NCBI RefSeq assembly: GCF_042643165.1
Contig: NZ_JBHRSH010000001.1
Coordinates: 1,984,001 to 2,048,000, forward strand
Length of the DNA stretch: 64,000 nt
Source: Hyphococcus aureus
GTDB taxonomy: Bacteria; Pseudomonadota; Alphaproteobacteria; Caulobacterales; Parvularculaceae
Direction of reading: 5' to 3'
The translations under genes were made by a program, and so were the position numbers. The notes beneath the pieces were generated by a model. The model saw only the letters and a list, made by a program, of their open reading frames with translations, was not told the DNA's origin and made no database searches. This document shows, piece after piece, positions 25,602 to 33,810 of the stretch (its first letter is position 1; every line of letters starts with the position of its first letter).

Positions 25602-27104
25602 TCAGCATGGCGCAGTGAAGGCGTCCTTATACTGTTCACGCAGCGCCTGTTTTTGCACTTTGCCCATTGTATTGCGGGGAAGAGCGTCAACTCGAAAAAA
25701 CTTGCGGGGGCGTTTGAATTTCGCCAGCGGCGTTAAGGCTTCGGCTAACGCCGCATCATCTGGACCATCGCCGTCGGCGACAATGACTGCAGCCACGCCT
25801 TCGCCCATGTCAGGATGCGGAACGCCGATTACGGCGCTTTCCACAATACCCGGAATAGCGTCAAGGATTTGCTCGATCTCGATAGGATAAATATTAAAAC
25901 CTCCAGCAATGATGAGATCCTTGTCACGCCCAACAAGCGTAAGCCTGCCTTCATTATCCAGCGTTCCAACATCGCCGGTGCGGAACCAGCCGTCTTCTGT
26001 GAAAGCTTCTTCCGTCTTGTCCGGTTTTTTCCAATACCCCACGCAGATATTCGGACCATTTACTTCGATTTCTCCAGGCGCTCCTTTATCGCCGGCGACG
26101 CGCAAAGCTACGCCCGGCAACGCGAACCCCACTGTGCCGGCAATCCTCGCGCCCTGAAGCGGGTTGGAGGCGATCATACCCGCCTCAGACATACCATATC
26201 GCTCCAGAATTCTATGACCGGTGCGCGCCTCAAAAGCGTTGAAGGTCTCAATGGTGAGCGGCGCTGAGCCGGAAATGAAAAGGCGCATGTTAACGCAGTC
26301 CGCTTTCCCGAAATCCTTTTCAGCAAGGAGGCGTGTGTAAAAAGTAGGCACTCCCATCAAGATGCTTGCTGTTGGAAGCAGACGGCGCAGTTCCGCAATG
26401 TCGAGTTTTGGAAGAAACATTATTTCACATGCGTTCAACATCGCGGTGTGCAACGCTACAAAAAGCCCGTGAATATGAAAGATAGGAAGGGCGTGGAGCA
26501 AAACATCGTCTGGCGAAAAACCCCATAGCGCGCTCAATGTTTTGGCGTTCGAAGACAAGTTCTCATGGGTGAGCATGGCGCCCTTGGATCGGCCTGTTGT
26601 GCCTGATGTATAAAGAATAACAGCAAGGCCATCCTTGCTTCGTGTAACGATACTATCAAAGGCAGCGGCTTTCGATGCTGCATCAAGGATCGTGCCTTCG
26701 CCATTTGACCCAAGCGTCAAGACGTGAGTGACATTTTGGCCTTGCGCGACGGGCGTTAACTCGGCGAGTTTTTCGGGCGAACAGATGAAAACTTTTGGCG
26801 CCGCGTCGTCGAGGAAGTAGTCGACCTCTGCGGCGGTATAGGCCGAATTCAAAGGCACATAGACGAGACCAGCGCGCATCGCGCCGAGATAGAGCGCGAC
26901 GTTTTCAGGAGACTTATCGACCTGTACGACAATCCGGTCTCCCGGTTCGGCGCCAAGCTGACGCAATGCGCCTGCATATTTCGCGGAAAGGGCGTCCATT
27001 TCCAAATAGGAAATCTTGCGTTTCCCAGGCAGGTTTAAAAAGGTGCGCTCGGCGCATTCCGCATAGGCGCCACGAAGCGCCGCAAAAAAGTTTTCATTTG
27101 TCAT
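25602..27104 (-). CDS. Acyl-CoA synthetase, malonyl-CoA synthetase (MatB)-like
   Basis: A 500-residue AMP-forming acyl-CoA synthetase. The phosphate loop YTSGTTGRSKGAM is near residue 168, RYGMSEAG near 300, the hinge region with GWFRTGDVGTLDNEGRL follows, and the catalytic lysine is in NTMGKVQKQ near the C-terminus. The stretch MIASNPLQGARIAGTVGFAL closely recalls MatB, which makes malonyl-CoA from malonate, ATP and CoA. Malonate specificity is likely but not certain. It lies 36 bases from the MBL-hydrolase gene on the same strand and may share its transcript. Confidence 0.85.
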   Translation of the reverse strand: MTNENFFAALRGAYAECAERTFLNLPGKRKISYLEMDALSAKYAGALRQLGAEPGDRIVVQVDKSPENVALYLGAMRAGLVYVPLNSAYTAAEVDYFLDDAAPKVFICSPEKLAELTPVAQGQNVTHVLTLGSNGEGTILDAASKAAAFDSIVTRSKDGLAVILYTSGTTGRSKGAMLTHENLSSNAKTLSALWGFSPDDVLLHALPIFHIHGLFVALHTAMLNACEIMFLPKLDIAELRRLLPTASILMGVPTFYTRLLAEKDFGKADCVNMRLFISGSAPLTIETFNAFEARTGHRILERYGMSEAGMIASNPLQGARIAGTVGFALPGVALRVAGDKGAPGEIEVNGPNICVGYWKKPDKTEEAFTEDGWFRTGDVGTLDNEGRLTLVGRDKDLIIAGGFNIYPIEIEQILDAIPGIVESAVIGVPHPDMGEGVAAVIVADGDGPDDAALAEALTPLAKFKRPRKFFRVDALPRNTMGKVQKQALREQYKDAFTAPC

Positions 27105-27140
27105 AGCGCCATTTACGCGGTTCTGAGGCTTCGCGTAAAG

Positions 27141-28004
27141 CTAAAGTGCATTCACCGGTATTTTCAGATAGGAGACGCCATTCTCTTCAGCTGGCGGCAT
27201 TTCCCCGGCGCGCATATTCACCTGCACTGAGGGAAGGATCAGCCGCGGCATGGATAGAGTCCTGTCGCGCGCTTCGCGCATCTTGACGAACCCGGCTTCT
27301 GTGATCCCGTCGTGAACATGGATGTTCTTCTCACGCTCTTCTGCGACCGTTGTCTCCCAAATAAATTCATCACGGCCGGGCGCCTTATAGTCGTGACACA
27401 TAAACAGGCGCGTCTCAGGCGGAAGAGCGAAGATTTTCTGAATGGAGCGGAAAAGCGTCTTTGCATCGCCGCCCGGAAAGTCACAGCGCGCTGTTCCGTA
27501 ATCCGGCATAAATAGCGTGTCGCCAACAAAACCTGCATCGCCGATAATAATGGTTGAACAGGCGGGCGTGTGTCCCGGCGTGTGAATGACATGGGCGCCA
27601 ATTTCACCGACGTTGAAACTCTCACCGTCTGCGAAGAGCTTGTCGAACTGACTGCCGTCGCGTTTGAAAGCATTTTCAGCGTTGAAAACCTTTGCAAAAG
27701 TGCTCTGGACCACATCGATCTTGTCGCCGATCGCTGTCTTGCCGCCGAGTTGTTCTTTTAGATAGGGCGCAGCGGTTAAATGATCAGCGTGGACATGGGT
27801 TTCCAAAATCCACTCGACGGTAAGATCATTGTCTTTAACATAAGCAATAATCTCGTCAGCGGATTTTGTGGTTGTCCGGCCTGATGCTGGATCGTAATCG
27901 AGCACGGAATCGATAAGGGCGCATTTTTTGGTGGAAGGATCGATCACCACATGGCTGGCGGTGAAGGTGGCTTCATCGAAAAAAGTTTTGACGACAGGCG
28001 TCAT
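27141..28004 (-). CDS. MBL-fold hydrolase, persulfide dioxygenase/Blh type
   Basis: A 287-residue metallo-beta-lactamase-fold protein of the Blh/ETHE1-related group. Metal ligands are visible in THVHADHLTAAPYL, IHTPGHTPAC and FVGDTLFMPDYGTARCDFPG, and in the later MCHDYKAPGR. Such enzymes oxidise glutathione persulfide in hydrogen sulfide detoxification. The ATG at 28004 is chosen because GGAGACC is at proper distance. It overlaps the end of an ArsR-type repressor gene of the SqrR/BigR kind on the same strand by four bases, which is the classical pairing for this enzyme. Confidence 0.88.
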   Translation of the reverse strand: MTPVVKTFFDEATFTASHVVIDPSTKKCALIDSVLDYDPASGRTTTKSADEIIAYVKDNDLTVEWILETHVHADHLTAAPYLKEQLGGKTAIGDKIDVVQSTFAKVFNAENAFKRDGSQFDKLFADGESFNVGEIGAHVIHTPGHTPACSTIIIGDAGFVGDTLFMPDYGTARCDFPGGDAKTLFRSIQKIFALPPETRLFMCHDYKAPGRDEFIWETTVAEEREKNIHVHDGITEAGFVKMREARDRTLSMPRLILPSVQVNMRAGEMPPAEENGVSYLKIPVNAL

Positions 28005-28351
28005 GACCGGTCTCCTTTCCGGGGTGAATGTGATTTTGGACCGAAGGTCTTGCAAAGCGCTTCAACCAGGTTGGTCAGCCGTTCATCGCTAAGCGAGTAA
28101 AATACGTTTTTTGAAACGCGTCTCGCTTTTACCAGCCCCGCGTCGCGCAACCGGCCAAGGTCGCGGGAAAGATGCGGCTGTGGAACCTTGATCTCCGCCT
28201 CAATCTCACTGACGCTTTTTTCGCCCGCGGTGAGGGCGCAGGCGATCAGCAAACGGTTGGAATGCGACATGGTTTTGAGGAGCGCTGAAATCTCGTCAGC
28301 GTTTTCCTTCAGTTCCTTGATGGCCACAGGTTTTGTCATTGCTTTATCCAT
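28001..28351 (-). CDS. ArsR-family persulfide-sensing repressor, BigR/SqrR-like
   Basis: A 116-residue winged-helix repressor of the ArsR family. The recognition helix is around VPQPHLSRDLGRLRDAGLVK and the wing at ARRVSKNVFYSLSD. Two cysteines, one in LLIACAL (residue 38 counting from this ATG) and one in EALCKTF (residue 100), occupy the positions of the sensing pair in SqrR/BigR. It overlaps the MBL hydrolase gene by four bases (ATGA). A perfect inverted repeat overlaps the upstream GTG start, so I prefer the ATG at 28351 (another ATG is at 28339). Loss of repression by persulfide would induce the hydrolase. Confidence 0.88.
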   Translation of the reverse strand: MDKAMTKPVAIKELKENADEISALLKTMSHSNRLLIACALTAGEKSVSEIEAEIKVPQPHLSRDLGRLRDAGLVKARRVSKNVFYSLSDERLTNLVEALCKTFGPKSHSPRKGDRS

Positions 28352-28354
28352 AGT

Positions 28355-28375
28355 TATCACTTTACATAAGTGATA
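28355..28375. promoter_or_regulatory. Inverted repeat, candidate operator of the ArsR repressor
   Basis: Arms TATCACTT and AAGTGATA are perfect and separated by five bases, in an AT-rich patch immediately before the repressor start. ArsR-family proteins bind such dyads and the position suits autorepression of the repressor-hydrolase operon. Binding is inferred. Confidence 0.6.
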
Positions 28376-28467
28376 TATTTATGAATGCAAGAGGCCCGGA
28401 AAGCGGCGGGCGACGGGTGAAGCGCTCGCCCGTCAAGGTCTGGCGCGTCTGCGCGCCACGCGCTAAG

Positions 28468-28502
28468 AACCCTTTGCCTAAGCGCTTGAGCGTCAAAGGG
28501 TT
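28468..28502 (+). promoter_or_regulatory. Hairpin that could mask the shc ribosome site
   Basis: AACCCTTTG at 28468-28476 pairs perfectly with CAAAGGGTT at 28494-28502, leaving a 17-base loop that itself contains the palindrome AAGCGCTT. The right arm contains AAAGGG, the only ribosome-site-like sequence before the ATG at 28507. Confidence 0.4.
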
Positions 28503-28506
28503 ATGC

Positions 28507-30552
28507 ATGTTCGACGAGAAAGAAGCGGGCGCCGGGCGGCGTTCGAATTTTGACCGGCAATTGGCTGCGTCCATAGAGGCGGCGGCGGACTGGCTCAGCG
28601 CTCGGCAAAAGCCGGAGGGCTATTGGGTCGGCCGGCTGGAATCCAACGCCTGCATGGAGGCGCAGTGGATTCTCGCCTTCTGGTTCATGGGGCTTGAAAA
28701 CCATCATTTGCGCCCGCGCCTTGCGCAATCTTTGCGCGAAACCCAGCGCGAAGACGGCGCCTGGCAGATCTATTACGGGGCCCCGGCCGGCGACATCAAT
28801 ACGACGGTGGAGGCCTATGCGGCGCTGCGTTCCATGGGCGACCGCAAGGATGCGCCGCATATGGTCAAGGCGCGCGAATGGATTATGTCCAAAGGCGGGC
28901 TTAAAAATATTCGCGTCTTCACCCGCTATTGGCTGGCGCTGATTGGCGAATGGCCGTGGGAAAAAACGCCAAATCTGCCGCCGGAAGTCATCTTCTTCCC
29001 GAACTGGTTCGTCTTCTCGATCTATAATTTTGCGCAATGGGCGCGCGCGACCCTGATGCCGATTGCGGTCTTGTCGGCGCGCCGTCCGTCGCGGCCTTTG
29101 CCCGCGTCCCGCAGGCTCGATGAACTGTTTCCCGACGGCCGGGACACATATAATTACGCCTATCCCGATAAGCCGGGCGCCGGGTTTCTCGACGCGTTCT
29201 TTTTGACCGCGGATAAAATCCTCCACGGCCTGCAAAGCTTTGGCGCAACGGCGGGGGTCGGGCTGATGCGCAGGGGCGCGCTTTCCCGTTCCCTCGAATG
29301 GATCATCAAGCATCAGGACGCTGACGGCGTCTGGGGCGGCATCCAGCCGCCATGGATCTATTCGCTGATGGCGCTTTATAATGAAGGCTATGCGCATGAC
29401 CATGCGGTCGTCGCCAAAGGGCTCGCCGCGCTTGACGATCCGCGCTGGCGCGTCGATGTGGGTGAGGCGACATGGATTCAGGCGTCGACGAGCCCGGTCT
29501 GGGATACGGTGCTGACACTGCTCGCTTTCGAAGATTGCGACTTGAATCAGCGTCAGGAAAAGGAAGTCGAAAAAGCGATAGACTGGCTGTTGGCTCAGCA
29601 GGTGCTGCGTCCCGGGGACTGGAGCGTCAAATGTCCGAAGCTCGAACCCGGCGGCTGGGCGTTCGAATATAAAAACTATTTTTATCCCGATACGGACGAC
29701 ACCGCCGTGGCGCTGATCGCGCTGGCGCCTTTCCGCAATGATCCGAAATGGAAAGGGAAGGGTGTTGAGACCGCCATCGAAAAGGGCCTCAACTGGCTCA
29801 TCGGCATGCAGTGCAAGAATGGCGGCTGGGGCGCCTTCGACAAGGACAATGATAAAAAGATCCTGACCAAAATTCCGTTCTGCGATTTCGGCGAAGCGCT
29901 CGACCCGCCATCGGTGGATGTGACCGCCCATATTATCGAAGCCTTCGGCAAGCTCGGCATTGGCAAGAACCATCCATCCATGGTGCGTGCGCTCGATTAC
30001 ATAAAAGCCGAGCAGGAAGCGGACGGCGCCTGGTTCGGCCGCTGGGGCGTCAATTATGTTTATGGCACCGGCGCGGTGCTGCCGGCGCTCGAAGCCATCG
30101 GCGAGGACATGACGCAAGCTTACATTCGCAAGGCGTCGGACTGGCTGATCCTGCATCAGAACGAAGATGGCGGCTGGGGTGAAAGCTGCGCCTCCTATAT
30201 GGACCCGAAACAGATGGGCCGGGGTAAATCGACCGCCTCGCAAACCGCCTGGGCGTTGATGGGCCTTGCCGCGGTGGGCCGCACGGAAGACGAGCGCGCC
30301 ATCGCCGATGGCGTTCAATTCCTGATCGAACGCCAGAAAGACGGCACCTGGGAAGAGCCGGAATATACCGGCACGGGTTTTCCCGGTTACGGCGTCGGCG
30401 CGACCATCAAGCTCAACGATCCGCTATTGCAGGAGCGGTTGAAACAGGGCCCTGAACTCTCCCGCGCCTTCATGATCAACTACAATCTCTACCGACACTA
30501 TTTCCCGTTGATGGCGATGGGACGTGTACGGAAGATGATGGCGGGCGCTTAA
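28507..30552 (+). CDS. shc: Squalene-hopene cyclase
   Basis: A 681-residue terpene cyclase that turns squalene into hopene and hopanol, the base of bacterial hopanoids that order the outer membrane. The catalytic DxDDTA motif appears as DTDDTA at about residues 395-400. Several QW repeats are present, such as QKPEGYWVG, QREDGAWQ, QCKNGGWGAFD, QEADGAWFGRWG and QNEDGGWGES. Length is close to the family norm. The ATG at 28507 is preferred; an in-frame ATG at 28381 would add 42 Arg/Lys/Pro-rich residues unlike the family. No squalene-synthesis genes (hpnCDE) lie alongside. Confidence 0.95.
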   Translation: MFDEKEAGAGRRSNFDRQLAASIEAAADWLSARQKPEGYWVGRLESNACMEAQWILAFWFMGLENHHLRPRLAQSLRETQREDGAWQIYYGAPAGDINTTVEAYAALRSMGDRKDAPHMVKAREWIMSKGGLKNIRVFTRYWLALIGEWPWEKTPNLPPEVIFFPNWFVFSIYNFAQWARATLMPIAVLSARRPSRPLPASRRLDELFPDGRDTYNYAYPDKPGAGFLDAFFLTADKILHGLQSFGATAGVGLMRRGALSRSLEWIIKHQDADGVWGGIQPPWIYSLMALYNEGYAHDHAVVAKGLAALDDPRWRVDVGEATWIQASTSPVWDTVLTLLAFEDCDLNQRQEKEVEKAIDWLLAQQVLRPGDWSVKCPKLEPGGWAFEYKNYFYPDTDDTAVALIALAPFRNDPKWKGKGVETAIEKGLNWLIGMQCKNGGWGAFDKDNDKKILTKIPFCDFGEALDPPSVDVTAHIIEAFGKLGIGKNHPSMVRALDYIKAEQEADGAWFGRWGVNYVYGTGAVLPALEAIGEDMTQAYIRKASDWLILHQNEDGGWGESCASYMDPKQMGRGKSTASQTAWALMGLAAVGRTEDERAIADGVQFLIERQKDGTWEEPEYTGTGFPGYGVGATIKLNDPLLQERLKQGPELSRAFMINYNLYRHYFPLMAMGRVRKMMAGA

Positions 30553-30575
30553 AGTTGTTTGTTAACCGGCTTGTC

Positions 30576-30594
30576 ATGAAGTGCTTCATTTTTG
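30576..30594 (+). terminator. Weak terminator-like hairpin after shc
   Basis: ATGAA and TTCAT form a five-base stem with loop GTGC, followed by TTTTTG. It sits 24 bases after the shc stop, at the end of the convergent small gene. Stability is low, so this is tentative. Confidence 0.3.
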
Positions 30595-30945
30595 AAGCTT
30601 GGTTTTAGGTTGGAGCCTAGCGGTTCGACCGTGAAGCCTTAGCCATATCGCTAGAACTACCGACGCAAGCAATGTGTATTGCAAGCTTAATTCTGCCACT
30701 CTGAGGGCAAGAGCCCAGCTGAAATCTTGATCGCTCATTATCAATGGTCCGAAAACGCCAAATACAAGTGTGTTTTGGGTAAGCGCTATTGGGATTGCGG
30801 CTAGAGTTGGGAATTGTTCATTTAATACGGAATTGTCGGGAAAAGATTTGGGAAACTGAGCAATTAAAGCCACTCGTGCCAGCATCAGAACAAATAGATG
30901 CCATAGGAATAATACTAAGTGATCGAGGAGTTGAGCAGTGGCCAT
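30586..30945 (-). CDS. Small predicted membrane protein, unknown function
   Basis: A 119-residue protein with three probable membrane helices (residues about 8-28, 46-66 and 82-105) and a basic C-terminal tail. I do not recognise a family. The ATG at 30945 is chosen; an upstream start would run into the following cytochrome gene. Base composition is clearly more AT-rich than the flanking genes, which could mean later acquisition or weak selection. It lies eight bases after the cytochrome gene on the same strand. A real gene is probable, not certain. Confidence 0.5.
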   Translation of the reverse strand: MATAQLLDHLVLFLWHLFVLMLARVALIAQFPKSFPDNSVLNEQFPTLAAIPIALTQNTLVFGVFGPLIMSDQDFSWALALRVAELSLQYTLLASVVLAIWLRLHGRTARLQPKTKLQK

Positions 30946-30952
30946 ATTTAAT

Positions 30953-32200
30953 TTAACCGCATCTACCTTCCATAGCCGCAATCCAGTCAGCGAGAAGTTC
31001 GACACCCTCCTCATGCGTCACGGCGCGGCCAAGCTCCGGCATCATGGCGCCAGGATCGGTGGTTTCCATGCGGAACACTGTGATCGATAAATCCGGACGC
31101 CCCGGCACGATGTCATAGGGGCGTCCGCCCGTGCCGCGGCCGGCGGCGACCGGCGTCTTGCAATGGCCGAGCGCGGGGCCCGCCGCATCAGGTTCAAGGT
31201 TCAGTCCGGACGTATCAGCGGGGCCGTTGGGGTTGTGGCAATGGCTGCAATTGGCGTCGAGATAGGCGCGCGCCCTTAAGTCGAGCGGTTCGTTTTCATC
31301 GGTCCAGTCTGCATTGCGGGGGAATTGAAAATTCACTTCATCCTGAGGAGCCCGCCCTTCGTCCTTCGAGACGGCCAGCCGGTTTTCAACCTGGCTGGTC
31401 TCCTCAGGATGAAGGGGGCGGGCGTCTCGAAGGAGAGGAGAATTTTCCGACGCAAATGTTAGCAATCCTTTCGCCAGCCAGTGATCGAGCTGGTTGAACC
31501 CTTCGGCGAAACTTGATGGTTTATTCAGGTGCCGCGCTTTCGGGCCGATGGGCTTGATCGCCTTTGTCGTCGCGTTTGTCGCATGGCACCCGGCGCATTG
31601 ATTGGCGTTCGGCACGAGATAGGAGAACGGCTCCATCCGACCCCCGTCTTCATTAGTGTCGCGGATCAGCGTTAGCGGCGCCACTGCGCCGGTGCGTTTC
31701 AACACTGCGTCGGTCTGGTCGTCATTCCATACATAAGGCAGCGCGTCCCATCCGGTTTCGCGGCGGACCAGCACCCGCGTTTCAATGAGCCGCAAATGAT
31801 CCAGCGACATGACTCCTTCATTGACGCTGCGCTCGCGCCCGATGGAAACATCCCCGGTCCATTCGTTCTTCGGTATTGAATAGTAAAACGTCTTGGTGAT
31901 GACCGTGCCCACAGGAAAGTCGAAGGCTTCATCGGCGCTGTAGACCGCTGGCTTTCCTTCCGGCGTCCAGACCGTGCGCAGCTTCAAGGCGTAATCGGAA
32001 AAGAGCGGCGTCGCGAGATCGTAGGGCGTCACGCCTTTGCTCAACTGCAAGGCGCCGTCCGTCGCGGCGATCATGCCCCACTCGCTCAAATGCTGCGGGT
32101 TTTCATCTGCGTGATAGGTGGGCGTGGGCGTTGGCTCCCGGGAGCAGGCGGAAAGGAACAACAATACCGCCGCAGTGACCAATGTCAGCGATTTGCCCAT
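30953..32200 (-). CDS. SO2930/HNE_0200-type dihaem c-type cytochrome lipoprotein
   Basis: A 415-residue lipoprotein (lipobox LLFLSAC near residue 18) with two haem c motifs, CAGCH at about residue 202 and CSHCH at about 317. It matches the family named after SO2930/HNE_0200, which is regularly encoded beside a beta-helix protein, as here. The electron-transfer partner and substrate are unknown. The ATG at 32200 is chosen because it begins a proper signal peptide; the longer frame reaching 32422 runs through palindromic repeats. A palindromic element is inserted in frame at about residues 257-288, adding a charged stretch. Confidence 0.88.
   Translation of the reverse strand: MGKSLTLVTAAVLLFLSACSREPTPTPTYHADENPQHLSEWGMIAATDGALQLSKGVTPYDLATPLFSDYALKLRTVWTPEGKPAVYSADEAFDFPVGTVITKTFYYSIPKNEWTGDVSIGRERSVNEGVMSLDHLRLIETRVLVRRETGWDALPYVWNDDQTDAVLKRTGAVAPLTLIRDTNEDGGRMEPFSYLVPNANQCAGCHATNATTKAIKPIGPKARHLNKPSSFAEGFNQLDHWLAKGLLTFASENSPLLRDARPLHPEETSQVENRLAVSKDEGRAPQDEVNFQFPRNADWTDENEPLDLRARAYLDANCSHCHNPNGPADTSGLNLEPDAAGPALGHCKTPVAAGRGTGGRPYDIVPGRPDLSITVFRMETTDPGAMMPELGRAVTHEEGVELLADWIAAMEGRCG
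31336..31414. repeat. Palindromic element inside the cytochrome coding sequence
   Basis: A perfect 15-bp inverted repeat (CTTCATCCTGAGGAG at 31336-31350 and its complement at 31400-31414) encloses a second inverted repeat (CCAGCC...GGCTGG). The sequence TCCTTCGAGACGG occurs inside, and a related GCGTCTCGAAGGA lies just after the right arm. It resembles the dispersed palindromes common between genes in alphaproteobacteria, but here it keeps the reading frame open and is translated as a polar segment. Confidence 0.75.
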
Positions 32201-32299
32201 CGCGTCGCGTTCTTTTTCACCCGCTTGTTTACTGGCCTGCAGACGAGTCTGGCGCCATTTGGAGTTTTCTGTCGTCATCGTCGGTTCCCAAGGGCGACT

Positions 32300-32360
32300 C
32301 GCCACGGCTTGACCGTGGCGTCCAGTGAGGAAATTGGTCCCCACGATCAAGTCGTGGGGA
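32300..32360. repeat. Pair of opposed REP-like palindromes
   Basis: Two hairpins lie 17 bases apart: CGCCACGG/CCGTGGCG with loop CTTGA (32300-32320), and TCCCCACGA/TCGTGGGGA with loop TCAAG (32338-32360). The loops are reverse complements, so the units are in opposite orientation, as in bacterial interspersed mosaic elements. They lie between the cytochrome and beta-helix genes. Confidence 0.7.
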
Positions 32361-32484
32361 TGCGAAATTTCTACGTGACCATCATAACCCAGCCGCGAAG
32401 GTGGTGGATAACTCTTCACCAAAGCTCAAAAAACCGCCCATATTCATCACTTTTGAGGTGTTTTTCCCGCCTTGCGTGTGAGCT

Positions 32485-33708
32485 TTATAACCCGGCGAGC
32501 GGTCCTGTCAGCGTAATGACAGGAAGCTTTTCAAACGCGCAGTCATGAACGCCGTCTTCCGCCACTTTTGGGCTCTTATTGTCATTGGGGCCGTCCACAT
32601 TCAGGACTTTCGCCTCGCCATTCTGCACGCACAGCACGTCGCTGGCGCCGGAAAGCGCCGGGTCAACATAGCCGTCCCACAACACATCGGGGATGCGGCC
32701 CAAGGGGCCCGCGACGGCGATTTTCAGCGCCTGAAGATCTAGCCCGTCGGGGTTGTCGCCGCCGCCTTCGAACCGATTGCCGTAAACATAAATCCCGTTC
32801 GGATAGGGATCGAAATCATCTTGCACGCCGTCGGTCGAGATGCCTGATGAAAAAATGCTCGCGACAATGACATTCGCCGTCTTGTTGTCGCGGATGTCGT
32901 TGTCGAAGATTTCCACTTGGTCATTGGAGTTGATGACGACGCCGGACCCCGCGGGCACGGAGGCGACCGGCGTTCCCTCAAGACCGAAATTCTTCGTGTT
33001 GTTTTCATAAATCTCATTGTTGAAAACACGCGTGCGCGCGCCGGGCTGTTTCAAATTCGGCATGTTGAAGACGAGAATGCCGCCGGTGTTGTTGACGGCG
33101 ACATTGCCATAGACATCAGCGTCGAAGGTGTTTTCGATCTCGATCCCGGCGACATTATATTCCGCGCGGTTGTTGCGGATGACGACATTTTGCGACTGGC
33201 CAATATAGAGCCCAGCATCGGACGCGCCGATGGCGACGGAATCTTCCATCAGCAGGTTCTTCACCTGAACCGGATAAATCCCATAGGCGCCGTTTTCGGT
33301 TTTCGGTTTTCCGGTCCATTCCGTGCGCACTCGGCGGATAATGATGTTTTCGCCCTCGGAAATTTTCAGCGCATCGCCTTTGGTGTCTTCAATGGCGAGA
33401 TCCTCAATGGTGAAATCACTGGCGGTGACGAGAAGGCCCTCGGCGCCGGCGACTTGTCCCGCAAAACTCAGCACCGTCTTGTCCATGCCGGCGCCCTTGA
33501 TCGTGACGCCGTCTACCGTGAGGCTCAAGGAGCGGTCGAAGGCAAAGCGGCCTTCTGGAATGTCGATCACGTCGCCCGGTTTCGCATCGAGAAGCTGCGT
33601 CATCAGCGTTTCCTGATAGGACGCGTCTGCCGGCGCCGCCGCTTGTTCTTTTTGTTCGCACGCGGTCATGAGCAATAATGCTGCACACGCGAAAGCCTGG
33701 CTTTTCAT
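32485..33708 (-). CDS. Parallel beta-helix lipoprotein, partner of the dihaem cytochrome
   Basis: A 407-residue lipoprotein (lipobox LLMTAC, Cys at residue 17). Residues 35-330 form a right-handed beta helix of the NosD/pectate-lyase-like kind, with repeats such as NVVIRNNRAEYNVAGIEIEN and DVYGNVAVNNTGGILVFN. This fits the beta-helix family repeatedly found beside SO2930/HNE_0200-type cytochromes. Activity is unknown; polysaccharide binding or lysis is one possibility. The ATG at 33708 follows AAGGGGAACAGG. It is upstream of the cytochrome gene on the same strand, separated by the REP pair. Confidence 0.85.
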   Translation of the reverse strand: MKSQAFACAALLLMTACEQKEQAAAPADASYQETLMTQLLDAKPGDVIDIPEGRFAFDRSLSLTVDGVTIKGAGMDKTVLSFAGQVAGAEGLLVTASDFTIEDLAIEDTKGDALKISEGENIIIRRVRTEWTGKPKTENGAYGIYPVQVKNLLMEDSVAIGASDAGLYIGQSQNVVIRNNRAEYNVAGIEIENTFDADVYGNVAVNNTGGILVFNMPNLKQPGARTRVFNNEIYENNTKNFGLEGTPVASVPAGSGVVINSNDQVEIFDNDIRDNKTANVIVASIFSSGISTDGVQDDFDPYPNGIYVYGNRFEGGGDNPDGLDLQALKIAVAGPLGRIPDVLWDGYVDPALSGASDVLCVQNGEAKVLNVDGPNDNKSPKVAEDGVHDCAFEKLPVITLTGPLAGL

Positions 33709-33810
33709 CCTGTTCCCCTTCATCCCTGCGTCTTCATCTTGATTTTGGGCGCGCGCCCTTTCAGCATTCGATGATGCCGGAATCGGCCGGTGAATAAAAG
33801 GAAGCTTTGC

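Noticed and set aside
28381..28506. N-terminal extension of squalene-hopene cyclase from the ATG at 28381
   Set aside because: The 42 extra residues are basic, unlike the family, and the stretch holds palindromes; the ATG at 28507 gives a normal protein.
28501..30318. A 605-residue open frame on the minus strand opposite squalene-hopene cyclase
   Set aside because: It mirrors the codon bias of a certain gene on the other strand, has no signature of its own and is rich in Arg/Pro as antisense frames in GC-rich DNA are.
32201..32422. Longer reading of the dihaem cytochrome from 32422
   Set aside because: It runs through the REP-like pair and would hide a proper lipoprotein signal peptide beginning at 32200.
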